From Limnanthes douglasii subsp. nivea (Eukaryota > Streptophyta > Magnoliopsida > Brassicales > Limnanthaceae), in contig JAUPFV010000002.1 of assembly GCA_036936605.1 (NCBI GenBank), positions 336,387,215 through 336,451,214 on the forward strand: a stretch of DNA of 64,000 nt, read 5' to 3'. The translations under genes and the position numbers were made by a program. Numbering within the stretch: position 1 is the stretch's first letter; every line of letters starts with the position of its first letter. Shown piece after piece: positions 1 to 11,408 of the stretch. A model generated the notes under the pieces. That model was not told the DNA's origin. It ran no database searches and worked only from the letters and a program-made list of their open reading frames with translations.

Positions 1-1025
1 AAAGGACTCTTCCATATTAAGATCTAAGAGTAGATTTGCATTAGCTTTAGATAAGTCCATTTTAGAGTCATTGTTGTTGTTTTCTAAATGGTTTCTTTCC
101 ATGTTTCCAACATTTATTTCAGCTTCTTTTACTTTGTCAAAAATATTACCAAACTGAATTTTATTCTATTATTTCAAAGCTTTTTTCAACTTGTTTTCTT
201 TTTGCCACTAAACAAAAAGAGGGAAACATTTCAAATATTTGTTCCAATTTTCTTTGACAAATGGAAGAAAATTGGAATTTAGACTCCAGATATTAAGAAA
301 TTTAAAGCTTTTTTCAAAGTTTAACTTCTATTTACTAATATTGATGCACAATAGGCTATGATCTGAGCATGTTCTAGCCATGTGCATAACATTAGTATTA
401 GTGAAAGTGTTAGACCATGTAGAGTTATGTAACACTATGTGTAGTCTTTTCCACTTAGCACGTTTTTCCAAGTAAATTTGGTACCACAGTAGCCAATGTC
501 TTCTAAGTTATAGTCACTTATCATTTCATTAAAAAGTCATTAGCGTTGTCCATAGAGTAGGTGATGCAACCTATCTGCTCATCAGGAGAAGTAATAGCGT
601 TGTAATTGCCCATTAAAATCCATTATTTGTCAACAATGGTAGATGAAATTTCTCTTATGAAATTTCATAGATTAATCATGCAATTCCTTTGACACTTGGC
701 ATATATAATAGTTAATAGGAAACAAGTATTATCCTTAGTATTAGTAAATTCCATGTGAAGTAATTGAGTGTGATTATACGACACCTTAACTTTATACTCC
801 TTTTTCCAAAAGATCCAAACTTTAGTAGAGATGTTATAAGAGAAGAAGTTCATACCAATTTTCTCAGTTGTGCACAACATATAGTATCCTCCTTAATTAG
901 GGGTTCTTGAATGACCACAATATTTATCTGTTTTTCAGAAATAATGAATTTGATTCTTGTGGTAGTAAATATGTTTTTAATCCCTCTAACCTTCCAATTC
1001 AAAATCTTAATCATCTTGATTAGAT
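1..1025 (-). pseudogene. LINE-A ORF2 endonuclease relic
   Basis: Beginning near 1020 the minus strand encodes IKILNWKVRGIKN, the usual start of the apurinic-type endonuclease of plant LINE ORF2 (compare MKILIWNIRGLCG in LINE-C). It continues with VVIQEPLIKE. The 880-665 piece (71 aa) has VWIFWKKEYKVKV and YAKCQRN, and further left comes MGNYNAITSPDEQIG, the counterpart of the conserved G-D-F-N motif of this nuclease. In the family this domain nicks target DNA to prime reverse transcription. Multiple stops break it, and it runs off the window. Confidence 0.7.
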
Positions 1026-1039
1026 TTGCATTTCATGTT

Positions 1040-2260
1040 TGTCCCTGAAAACATCAGAGATTTAATCTTTAGATTTTTAACATTTTTCTTACCTCTTGCA
1101 GATTTAAGCTTTTTGTTGAGCAGCTTGTGGAACTCAGTATTGATTTCTTGGATCTTATTATCCGGTGTTAAAGGTAAGATTCCCCCATCATATTTGTTTG
1201 GAGTGTTTACCTTAGAAACTAGGTTTTCATAATTAAGATTATAACCTTTTTCTAGAGATAGGATACCATCAATTATTTTTTCTTCTTTAGAAGCGCTGTC
1301 TTCACTATTTTTGTTGTCTTTGTTATTTTTTTTTTGTTTCTGATTGGATTGGAATCATATTTATTCATTTCATCAATATTTCTTGGATCTATTGACTTTA
1401 TCTTAGGAATATTAATAATAGATTTCATGCTTTTCCATTCTTCTTTATTTTCTACCTTAAAAGCATTCTCTGCATTTTCTTTTCCCCTGATTGTATAGGA
1501 TTCATCATTCTTTTTCTAAATTTTGTATTTTATTTTTTTGGAGCTTTTCTCCTCATGAACAATATGACAACAATTGAAACAATACTTAAGCATATCCTTG
1601 TATATAATTTGTACTCAGCATCCATTGTTTTCTCTTTAAACCAACCCAAACCAACCCAGAATAATTTTTTGAGATAAGTCTATCTCAACCGATGTTATAC
1701 ATGAATTATAAAAATGCTCTATTCTTATCTGGAATTCTAATTTGTAGAGGATTTCCTATTGTTTCAATAATAACAGAAGTATTCGGGAATCTTTTAAATC
1801 TAATCCAGACTGGACAAACAAACAGGGCATTCTACTTTTGTGTGAATTCCGGGGTCCATTTGATGAGTCTCATCACCGAGTCACCCAGGTACATACGTTT
1901 TTGTGCCAAATTTTACATAGATCTTCCTTAGATTCAAATTCTAGTAATAAATACCTTGAATCGCAAACATATATGTTATGTTCTTCAGTCAGTTTCAGTC
2001 TCTGAATAATATCATTGATAACCTGTTTTTTTGGAATTCTTTTGTTGAATTTTCCAATTAGCGTATGTTTCCTTTTGTTCTTCACATAATCTTGCACATC
2101 TTGGTGAAATTGGATCGAGATATGATCTTTCTTATGATATATGGATTCGGGTTTGAATTCCATTTTCTTCTTGTTGTTGTTAACCGTTTCGGCAAAGATT
2201 TTGTATTTGTTTAGATAATTTTGAACACTAGCATTTCTTGATTTCAATTTTACTTTATTC
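1040..2260 (-). pseudogene. LINE-A ORF1 relic (DUF4283-like plus degraded zinc knuckle)
   Basis: The longest open piece is 2247-1873 (124 aa). It contains LIGKF..RIP followed by a region of the type seen in DUF4283, the RNA-binding N-terminal domain of plant LINE ORF1 proteins. After two stops the reading continues in another frame with a WTPGIHTKVE-like stretch, another DUF4283 landmark. Near 1560-1610 a degraded CCHC knuckle reads CFNCCHIVHEEKSS, with the final Cys lost. In the family, ORF1 coats the LINE RNA. Several stops and at least one frameshift separate these pieces. Confidence 0.65.
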
Positions 2261-2300
2261 TAGAAGTTGTTGGAAGACAATTGAAGCATAAGAAAATCTT

Positions 2301-3500
2301 CATTTCAACTCATCTTCCAATCATGCACATGATGTAGAAACTTCTTAGGAGATGGACTTGGATAAGCGGTACCAAAAACCATTGATTCACAAGCAAAAAT
2401 ATTTAAATGACTAAAATTTTCAAATCGCGTAATTAAACAAGGATTAAACAAAAAGAATCAATAGAACAAAGAGTTCTAAAAATTATTGAATTTCAAAATA
2501 ATCAATCTCAGGTATTTTCATACTTTTTCTTATTTTTGAGAGATTTCTCTTTCTTTTTGAAATTTCTTCCACAGTTATAAAGGGCGGTAAAGGTGATTTT
2601 TTTGAAAAAAAATGTATAATAAATCTCAATTTTAAAACAGTTATTTACTTATTTGGCAGTTTTATTTGTTCGTTTTGGTGAATATGGTTGAAAACTAAAA
2701 TGTTAGGTTGACAATCACCACATTTATTCTATCATTTCTCAAATATATATTTTTCCATTCCAATTAGCTTTTGGAGATATTGTCGGCCTGCTAAACTTCT
2801 GTTCGGTTTTTCTAAATATACTGTTGATGTTGATGGTATGATATCTTTTCCACTATTTTGTTTTCATGTCATCGATCTCCGATATTCTTTTGTCGATTTT
2901 CTTTCGGCTACCGAACTTTTTTCGTGTCCTAACATATTAGTCAGATATATTCTTTTTACGTAATCATTTTGTTTTTTTACTGATAGAATATATTTTTTTC
3001 GGACTCCTGCAGATTGTTGTTTACTTTAATATACTTTTATGAATTTATTTATGGTAAACTCCGTCTGCATTTGTATGGATTGTCTTCATTCGTATGAATT
3101 GTGGTTTTGAACCCTATTTATGATAACACCACTTCTTTTCATGAAAAATATTTGTTAATCTTACAAAACATTTTTAATTTTGTTTTGTGTTTTAAATACT
3201 AAAATATAAATAAAAGTGAAATTTTTTATTTTTATTTTCAAAACGTTTGTTAAAAAAATTTATTTGAAGATTTCACTAAAGTCAGTTCATAGTATGTAGA
3301 CAGTCATAGACTAAATCCATTTAAATTCGCAAATCTCTATTAAAATTCATTAAAATATGCAAGTGTAGAAGTTTTACCGAACATTTTTTAATCAAGATAA
3401 TATATATCCGAACTTGAGAATCGAAAAACACATTGTGTAATTTCGATCTTAAAAAATAGCATTCTTCTTGCGTTTATCAGAGCTTATCACCTAAGTCTTG
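2301..3500. other. AT-rich stretch, nothing recognised
   Basis: No coding similarity, terminal repeats or RNA gene were seen. Parts of 2300-2650 could be LINE-A 5' leader. The rest (2650-3500) is T-rich with short A/T runs. Confidence 0.4.
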
Positions 3501-3821
3501 ACCATAACTTCTATTTGAGATATTCAAACAATTCATTGTTTTACATGTCCTCGGTTTTCCATCTTCGATTAAATGTTGTCTTTGGCAATACTTGTGTTCT
3601 CAAGTTATTTTTAGCACACACAAAGAATTCTCCACCTACGTTTCAACATCTGTTGCACCCGATATTCTACTATTTATGGACGATCTCATCCACATTCTAT
3701 ACTTGCACAAGTATCATGGAATTTGTGAACTTTAAAACTGGTAATACCTTCTCTAAATCATTTGAAGGATTTCCTTGCTAGTAGTTTTAATAACCTTCAC
3801 CTACTCTATCTCCATTGTGAT

Positions 3822-4404
3822 TCAGATGAAGTCTAACTTGATATTTACGTTCTCATGAAACTTTAGATTCTTCATTAAATAAACAACACTAATATCATCA
3901 TATAATATAATTACATATTCCTTTGTACAAGTGATTGCACTCAACAATATATTTAGCCAACTAGCTTCTTTCATGGATTCCGTATCATCCATATATTCGA
4001 TTTCCGTAGACGACAAGGCAAAGACATTTTGTATATAAGACTTCCAGCTAACTGCTCCTCCAAGAACAATAAATAGATAACTCCAAGTAGACTTCCTTGT
4101 GTCAAGACAACCCACATAATCAAAGTCCACATACACTCTTAGCAATATATAATCTGTATCTTTCAGACTATAACACAACCCAACTTCAAGTGAACCCTTT
4201 AACTATCTCATGAGCCACTTGAGTGCATGTCATTGTGATTTCTCCATATTTGATATGTATTTGCTCAAAACACTTATGGCATAGGCAAAACCATGTCCGT
4301 AACATGTACTTCTCAAATGCAGCTTTGGATGGTGTTTGATCTACACTAAGTTTGAATTGAGAACCAATGAGAGTTTCGAACCTCCTCAACTCGAGACATG
4401 CCAA
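3822..4404 (-). pseudogene. Copia-A RNase H relic
   Basis: The 118-aa piece 4178-3822 contains VDFDYVGCLDTRKSTWSYLF, GGAVSWKS and ALSSTEIEYM. These match the conserved RNase H core of Copia polyproteins (A-D-W-A-G-C..D-R-R-S-T-T-G and V-A-L-S-S-T-E-A-E-Y). The first catalytic Asp is kept in DFDY and the Glu region in STEIEYM. The 72-aa piece 4404-4186 precedes it, with a shift between them. RNase H removes the RNA strand during retrotransposon DNA synthesis. The gene is broken. Confidence 0.85.
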
Positions 4405-5480
4405 ATTTCTGAAGGATTGTATGTATATATTTTTGTTGAGATAATAATAGATACCTCTTCGACATGTTCCTCTTGATCACAATATCGAGTATCATATGGC
4501 TAATCCCAAATCCTTCATCTTAAACTTTATTTTCAGTTGAGTCTTCACTTATTTAATTTTCTTCTTATTTATTCCTATTATTATAATATCATCCACATAT
4601 AATAGCAATACGATTGTTCTATACATGTTTCCTAGTCAATATAATAGACACGATAACAGCTTCAGACATTCTTAACGGGTCGAAAAGAAATAATCAAATC
4701 TTTTATCCCACTACATTATTGACTTTTTCCTTCTCTTTCATTTTTCAACAGACACACATCTTTTTTATTTCATTCTTTAAACCTTTTTGGCTGAGACACA
4801 TATATTGTCTCTTCCAATTCTTCATGCTTAATAGTAACATCTATTAATTTAATTTTAGATAAGATCTAGCAACAGTCGACAACATAACCTAATGGATGTT
4901 TGTATAATAATCGACACAAATATCTTATTGAAATTAACATCGTCCCTTTGCGTAAACAATTAGCACTCAGCCTAGATTTGTATATGGATAACTCGAGCCT
5001 ATGAATTCATTGATTCTTTTTTAATATCCATTTACTCCCAATAAGCGTCTGAACCTTTAACTGGTTCAAAAGAATCCAGGTGCTCATCTACTTAAGAGAT
5101 TTCAATATTTTCTTTATGGTTGTAAGTCACTTCTCTTTATCATTGATCTTTATAGCATCTTGATAGCTTCCGGGCCTAAAAAAATTATTTTTGTTTTGAT
5201 AGATAAAGCATAATAAATAACATCATCAAAGATATATATCATTGTGGAAGTTTGTTTGGTCTACGTTCTCTATCTCTCACTAATTGATAATCAAGCCTAT
5301 GTTGCTCTTCAATGTGATCATCTAAAGGCCCTAGAACCTCAGACCATCAGCCATCTTTGAACTCATGTAATGGTCGAACTTCCTCTCCATGAGCCAATTC
5401 TAGACCAAGTGGTACATAATCTTAGGTAAAAGTATCATCAACTTTATTTTTAGATAAAACTCATCATCAATCGACATATT
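4405..5480 (-). pseudogene. Copia-A reverse transcriptase relic
   Basis: The catalytic YVDD motif of Copia reverse transcriptase is intact at 4588-4599, inside VLLLYVDDIIII, followed by KFKMKDLG. The upstream part of the domain is scattered over several frames. A second, nearly identical copy of the segment around this motif lies 4300 bp to the right (8791-9036). Confidence 0.8.
4491..4736. repeat. 246-bp duplicated segment, copy 1 (in Copia-A RT)
   Basis: This segment recurs at 8791-9036, offset exactly 4300 bp, same orientation, with 3 mismatches and no gap that I could find (about 98.8 percent identity). It covers the YVDD region of the Copia-A reverse transcriptase. Confidence 0.95.
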
Positions 5481-5559
5481 TTCTTGATAGTACTAGGTCG
5501 GGTCTTCATTTTTGTCTTCAGTTACATGTTCTCATCATTGAAAACTGCGTCCCTTATTA

Positions 5560-6480
5560 TTAAGATCTTCTAACATCTACCTTCAAGGTACCACAACCTA
5601 TACTTTTTTATTCCTTCCAGATAGCCGAGAAACAAATATTTTATTGCTCTCAGCTGAAGCTTATTTTGCTTCATATGTGTACGCAACACACTTGAACACT
5701 CTCAAGTATTCCATCTTAGGGCTCTTTCCAATCCATGTTTCTTAAGGGAAAAAAAACTTTAGCATCATAAATGGATACTTGTTGGTGATATAAGCAGTCG
5801 TAGTCACGAATTATCCCTAGAAACTTATGCACATTTTAACTATTTGAACCATACATTTATCCATTTTCTAACAAGTTTTAGTTTATTCTCTAAACAACCC
5901 ATTTTATTGGAGAGTCAGACTCACAATCCAGTATCTAGGAATGCCAAAATTTGAATAATAGCTATTGAACTCCTTGTTTACATATTCTAAAACATTATTA
6001 GTCTGAAGCTTCTTCGACATTTTCCTAGTATGATTCTTCACTAAAATCTTCAAGTTCCTAACACAATAGAATACTTTATCTTTGGTCTTCAAAATTATAA
6101 CTAATATGTTTTTAGAATAGTCATCAAACAAGAAAATAAAGTACCTTGAACCACGTATAATAAGTTCTTATGTCGGGCCCTAAAGATATGAACGAACATA
6201 CTCAAGCACACCATTGGTTGTATAGTTATTATATACAAACTTGGCGCTCTTATTCTTACCAACATACATCTTTCACAAAATCTCAATTTATGAACTGTGC
6301 TATCATCCAATCATCCTTGTGTGATAAGTTTAATAAGTATTTCTTACTCATATGAACAAGTTAAATATGTCATAACTTGGTTGAATCTTTCTTCATCTTG
6401 GACACACCTTCGACACTATAAATCCCTCAAGAACTAACACACCAATAGTCATATAGGCCTCCACAACAACAAGTGAGTCT
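5560..6480 (-). pseudogene. Copia-A integrase relic
   Basis: The 75-aa piece 6131-5904 reads FDDYSKNILVIILKTKDKVF, then LQTNNVLEYVNKEF. These are the Copia integrase core motifs: D-D-Y-S-R with the second catalytic Asp, and R-T-D-N-G-x-E-F with the third acidic residue. Here the latter is altered to Q-T-N-N. Further left a frameshifted PQQNGLAER-like segment and LRVFKCVAY are recognisable. Integrase inserts the retrotransposon DNA. Stops and shifts make it inactive. Confidence 0.8.
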
Positions 6481-6589
6481 AACAAGACCTTAAGTTTATC
6501 GTCTTCACCCTTATAAGTAAAAATTTCCTCATCTGACATCTCAATAGAAAAAATATTACGTTTAACTTCGGGCGCGTACCAACATAGTA

Positions 6590-6900
6590 AAACTCATAAA
6601 TAACATATTTTAATAGATTTTTTTGTATTTTTCAAAATTTATTTTGCAGGCCGCACTGGCGGGATGAAACTTTAACATCGACAGTATCAATATATATCAT
6701 CGACGATGTGGAGCTCTAGTACCAGTTTCGGTATTTGTCACCAATGGGATAGATTAAGAATACTGGCGGCACGAAATATTAAAGATAAGTTACCAGAGTC
6801 GATTTAGTATAATTATTTAATAATATATAAATTAAGCCGAATAGTTCCCACTCATTTGACAACACAAGATTCATCATTCCTAAAAATGACCGTTCTACAT
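6590..6900 (-). repeat. LTR/PBS-like repeat inside Copia-A, related to 54005-54140
   Basis: At 6709-6835 the sequence aligns by eye with 54010-54140, sharing gagctct, agtttc, taagaatact and aaatattaaaga blocks in the same order and strand. The minus strand reads TGGTACTAGAGCTC, which resembles the initiator-Met-tRNA primer site of Copia elements (TGGTATCAGAGC). I infer a piece of LTR plus primer site of another element that replaced or interrupted the Copia-A protease region. The ends are uncertain. Confidence 0.5.
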
Positions 6901-7099
6901 TCATATAAGTTTAGGTCTTAAACTCGATATTTATTAGTAGTCACCTAGAATTATACACCCACTTATCATCGTAACTTCAAGAAGAAGAAGATATTAAACC
7001 ATTAACTTACTCATAGTCGTCTGGAACCATTGCAATATCTCCAAACTTGGTCTCTACATAACTATTTCCATTCATTCTTACCGAGAGGTTCCTACTGAT

Positions 7100-7560
7100 A
7101 TGGTATTCCTTCTTGCACAACCAACACAATTTAGAACCCATCACATGCCTCTTGAACTTTGAGCAAGATTTTCCTATCCTCTAGCTTGAATATGTCATTT
7201 CTGATCGAGCTTTCACACTTAGCCTGAGACCTTCAGAGTCACCATTCATAACTAATGCACTCTTTGTTTTGGACATCATAAATGACTCTTTGTCGTAGAT
7301 TATGGTGTCCATAAAGTTCGCATACACCTTAGACATAGAACTTAAGATGATTATGACATGGTCCTCATCCTTCACCTTCACGCTAACTACATTTAAGTCA
7401 ATAATGATTATTTTAAAATCATTTATATGTCTTTAGATATCATTGATAATATCCATCGACAACATATACAACTATTCTTTGAGATACAATCTATTTGCCA
7501 ATGAATTCTTCATGTAAACCGCCTCCAATAAATTCTAAATCTTAGCGTCATAGGCTCTTA
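7100..7560 (-). pseudogene. Copia-A gag relic
   Basis: The 66-aa piece 7381-7181 reads DEDHVIIILSSMSKVYANF, DTIIYDKESF and KSALVMN. This is the central part of the UBN2-type gag domain of Copia elements (compare D-E-D-Q..L-L-C-S-L-P..Y..F). A degraded CCHC knuckle is suggested at about 7080-7140. Gag forms the particle in which reverse transcription takes place. Confidence 0.75.
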
Positions 7561-7779
7561 AGAAACCTCACAAATTAATTCACCCCACGAGCTCAATATG
7601 AGCGTACCATGAACTTTAGAAAATATTTCAGCGTCAACCTTATATATATATTTATCATCAATAATAGTAACAACTAATCACTTATGTACTAGTTAACCCG
7701 AAACTTTAATTCTCCAGAGGTTGAAAACATTATCTTCATTGTATATTCTTAGGTTGTAATTCATGGAACTCATGTTGGT

Positions 7780-8670
7780 GGCTTATCTAGGTTTTCCGGT
7801 GAGAACCTTCTATCTAACCTTTATATATAAAATGGTCGTTGTTATTTATTCTTCATTTCGAAACTACAACTAGTGCTATTCCAGATCATCCAATCTTATT
7901 GCATCACTCTCATTATGTTCTTCTTGAGGTGTGTTAAGTTTCATGGATTTTTTGCATTCCCGTTCATTATGTCTAATATGATAGCAATCTGAGAAATAAT
8001 TGGTCTGAATTTATAAGTTAGCTCTTGCCAGAGTCTTTCAGTGTTGCCAAAACCTATCCAAAGTTTGTTTAATAGAGTCTTAGATAAATCAAGCTCGATT
8101 TAGGAATTCCAAAAATTGTACATGCCCATATTATTTTTAGGTACCCAAATAGCTAGTGGATTTCATAGATCCATGGAAATTACTGGATAGAATCCTCATT
8201 ATACATGTAGGTTAAAATAAAATGTTTGGAAATAAAATCTAAACAAGAGAAATTGAGGATCCTTTTTTAGGATAAAAATTTGGCTCTATTTTAATAAACA
8301 CATTGTATGCTTGCCAACTTTCCGAAAATTGTATCTCAAAAGCCTTTTTATATCTTCTTGTAGGTATATTAAAATCATCAGGTGCCGAAGATCCTCAAAA
8401 TCAAGACTAATTTGTCTATTAAAGCCAAAAGATTAAAAAAAATATAGACTTCTGCCATTGGAGGCCTCCCGTTTGAGAACTTACCTATTATGGTAAGTTT
8501 TTCCTTACCTTCCAGAATCATTTTTTCATGATTTAAAAATTCAAATGATTTATGAACCCTCTTTCCATAATCTTGACGTTATCGTGTATGATGTCTTTAG
8601 GTATGGTCATGGTAACTTGAGCGCAAGATAGTGGAGAGTTTTGGGATCTTGACATAGGATACTTTGATGG
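7780..8670 (-). pseudogene. LINE-B ORF1 relic (DUF4283 plus knuckle)
   Basis: Read on the minus strand from about 8660, the sequence gives a GKFSNGRPPMAEV stretch (DUF4283 hallmark G-K-F-x-x-G-R-P-P), then DFEDLRHL, a decayed W-I-S-F-P-N-L region near 8240-8200, and at about 7990-7930 a knuckle-like CYHIRHNERECKK. This is the plan of a plant LINE ORF1. No ORF2 follows. It is crossed by stops and shifts. It is a different LINE copy from LINE-A. Confidence 0.6.
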
Positions 8671-8790
8671 ATAATGTATTAGTTTGTGTTCAAAAGTATG
8701 ATTGATTCAGAGGGTTGAGAATTGAGTATGATTTCTGGTTTTTCTGGCCGTGAGCATTACATTGATCGGTGGTGGAAAGTTTTTGTTTGG

Positions 8791-9036
8791 ATCATATGGC
8801 TAAGCCCAAATCCTTCATCTTAAACTTTATTTTCAGTTGAGTCTTCACTTATTTAATTTTCTTCTTATTTATTCCTATTATTATAATATTATCCACATAT
8901 AATAGCAATACGATTGTTCTATACATGTTTCCTAGTCAATATAATAGACACGATAACAGCTTCAGACATTCTTAACGGGTCGAAAAGAAATAATCAAATC
9001 TTTAATCCCACTACATTATTGACTTTTTCCTTCTCT
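8791..9036. repeat. 246-bp duplicated segment, copy 2
   Basis: Near-perfect copy of 4491-4736. The three differences include one that changes the last Asp codon of the YVDD motif to Asn (8888-8890). It sits right after a LINE ORF1 relic, with no other Copia sequence around it, so only this piece was copied. Confidence 0.95.
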
Positions 9037-11330
9037 AATCAATTAGAATCAACCTATAATAGCAAAATCAATCATATATAAAGACTTAGAAATATATTTT
9101 TAAACTTTGGCACATGAGTCCCTGTATCCAAGGTCGAATAGATAATTTTCTTGCACTTCGGTTCTACGAGATCCTTATACACAAGTCTCATCAGAGCTTA
9201 TTGTTTTAGGTTCCGACATTCGTCTCTACACCTAAGTCCCGATTGAACTCGTGTTTGATACATCTTAGAGTCCCAATAGGAGATGTCCTTAAGTTTTAAC
9301 AATTCAAGTCTTAACACTTAAGTCGTAGTGATTCCTGCAACAATCACTTTTAACCTACACCTAACAAGTTGAAGCTATTAAAAACCGCGCTAAAGTAATC
9401 TTTGAAGGTCCAATAATACAACCAATATACTAAATGAGCCTAACTTTGATTTGAATACCATTTTTTTATTAAATATTGACATCGAATATTGACATACGGA
9501 TACAAATATACATAAGTTCTATCAACGTTAATATGTTGACCTAATTCCAATTGATATCCGAAAAAGATTCTCGAATCTTTCTAAGATCTCTAATATCTCC
9601 TATAATAATATAAAATGGTTTACATAATCCAAGCGAGAAACAACTAACTTTTCTAAACCAACCTCCAATAAATAAATCGTTTTTTGTTAAATCGTTTAGT
9701 CACCAAAATATAAACTCTACAATCGTAAAACAAATAATGATAAAAATAAACAAATTTCTTTAAAAAATTCAAAATCGATTAAACACGAAATTATCAATAA
9801 TATCTATATAAAAAAATCATATCCCATTAATATAATAACTTTTAAAAATATATAAATTACAAAATGATAGAAAATTTTGATATCCAAACAAACAATATCA
9901 TATTAATATTATTCATATTTATATATCAAAACGGAATATACAATACCATCTTCCTTGCGTTTACATACCTCAGTTTGTAATACTTATTAAATATCTGAAA
10001 AACATATAACAATATACTTAAACTATAATTACTATATTAAAGCTATAATTACTGAATTTATAAAATTAATAACACCAAAAATAAACTTCAATCTACTTCT
10101 ACTTGACAACAACCCCAAATGGTAGAAATTACATATATTTTTGGTAAAAAATATCACATTATCACATAATTTATTAAAATCTAAACACGTCTATCGGTTA
10201 AAGTTAAATCACAAAAACCATTCTCTAAATATTTTGTATTAACTTGAAATTATAAAAACCTACACTATAAAAACGACGAACATGAAATATACATTTAATA
10301 TTTTGGGAAATGTAATCAGAAAAATTATTTAAAAAAAGAGTAAAATAAATGAGAGTACATCGGATACCCTAGCCCTAAGTTTTAAAGTGACATTTAAGAG
10401 CCTTTTACTTACGCGTTTGTGTACAGTAGTGAGTGGGAAAAGCCTTGGTGTAGTAAATTGGGACACGGCAGCAGAGGTCTTGAAGTTTGGAATGTGACAG
10501 ACAAAATTACAAAGTCTCGTGATTTCAATTTGAATTTGAATTTGCTTTGTAATTGTAGCCAGAAAATAAATACAGATGAAATAACGGAGTTCGAGGTATC
10601 ACTTTTACCGATGCTTATAATTATGGAGTGATATAGATTTTTCCACTTTTGAATGGTATCGCATTCACGTAAATGGTTATTATATAAAGTTTATAAACTA
10701 AAATTGGGTTAGATAGGACCAAAAATTGTAGACATGTTTTGCCTAACTAGTTTTTTTAACTTGAAATATCCCAAATATGTAAATAAATATAAAAATATCA
10801 CTCAACCCGAAAGTAATAGTTAAGAAACTCTAACCAAAATAAACTATATTTTAAATATAAATTTTTATTATTTTTATAAACATTTTAAAATAATAAAAAT
10901 TTATGATTTTAAAAATGCATGAAAAATGAATTATTCCGGTTTTTTACGACGTAGATGAAGTCATAATACGCTATTATTTATGGAAGATAATTTTTTAAAA
11001 TTATAAAGTGTAAAATAAAAAATCGCATAGTATTTATAAAAGACTGTTTACATATGATAGCAAGTAGTTTAATAGCACCGAACATGCGTTTTTAGAATGT
11101 GTTGTAACAAACTTTTCCTATGACATATTGTAGATCTTTCGTAAACTAGGTACATATATTTATTATGGCTAATTACACATGCATTTTTACAACTACAAGT
11201 TATTATACTAAACTTAAATTTGATACCTCGAATTATTCCGAAGAGAAAAAAAAAGATTCATCAAAATTATTTACCTATAAGACTTTAGTAAATAGGGAAA
11301 CAATCCTAGGATGACCTACACATGCGATAG
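9037..11330. other. AT-rich stretch, nothing recognised
   Basis: About 2.3 kb with no coding similarity, terminal repeats or RNA genes that I can see. A 70-codon open frame at 10419-10631 has no recognisable motif and is probably chance. Confidence 0.4.
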
Positions 11331-11408
11331 AGGTGTATATAAATCGAAGATTGAACTGAAAACTTTGAAGACAATAAATTGTAAAACTATTGTTCATTCA
11401 AATTAAAA

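Larger units (their letters stand above)
1..2300 (-). mobile_element. LINE-A, L1-type retrotransposon relic cut by the window start
   Basis: On the minus strand an ORF1-like region (about 2270-1040) is followed by the start of an ORF2-like endonuclease (about 1020 to below 1), the usual order for a plant L1-type LINE. The reverse transcriptase would lie outside the window to the left. All frames carry stops and shifts, so the element is dead. The 5' end is not sharply visible. The sequence from 2300 to about 2650 is AT-rich and may include the 5' untranslated region. No target-site duplication can be assessed because one end is missing. Confidence 0.75.
3515..7600 (-). mobile_element. Copia-A, heavily decayed Copia retrotransposon
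   Basis: On the minus strand, from right to left, there are gag (about 7560-7100), integrase (about 6480-5560), reverse transcriptase (about 5480-4410) and RNase H (4404-3822). This is the Copia order, with integrase before reverse transcriptase. The protease interval is replaced by LTR- or PBS-like sequence at 6590-6900. No matching LTR pair is visible. Stops and shifts occur every few dozen codons, so this is an old, inactive copy. Confidence 0.8.

Noticed and set aside
10419..10631. 70-codon frame starting MYSSEWEKPWC
   Set aside because: No motif, no neighbour context and a length expected by chance.
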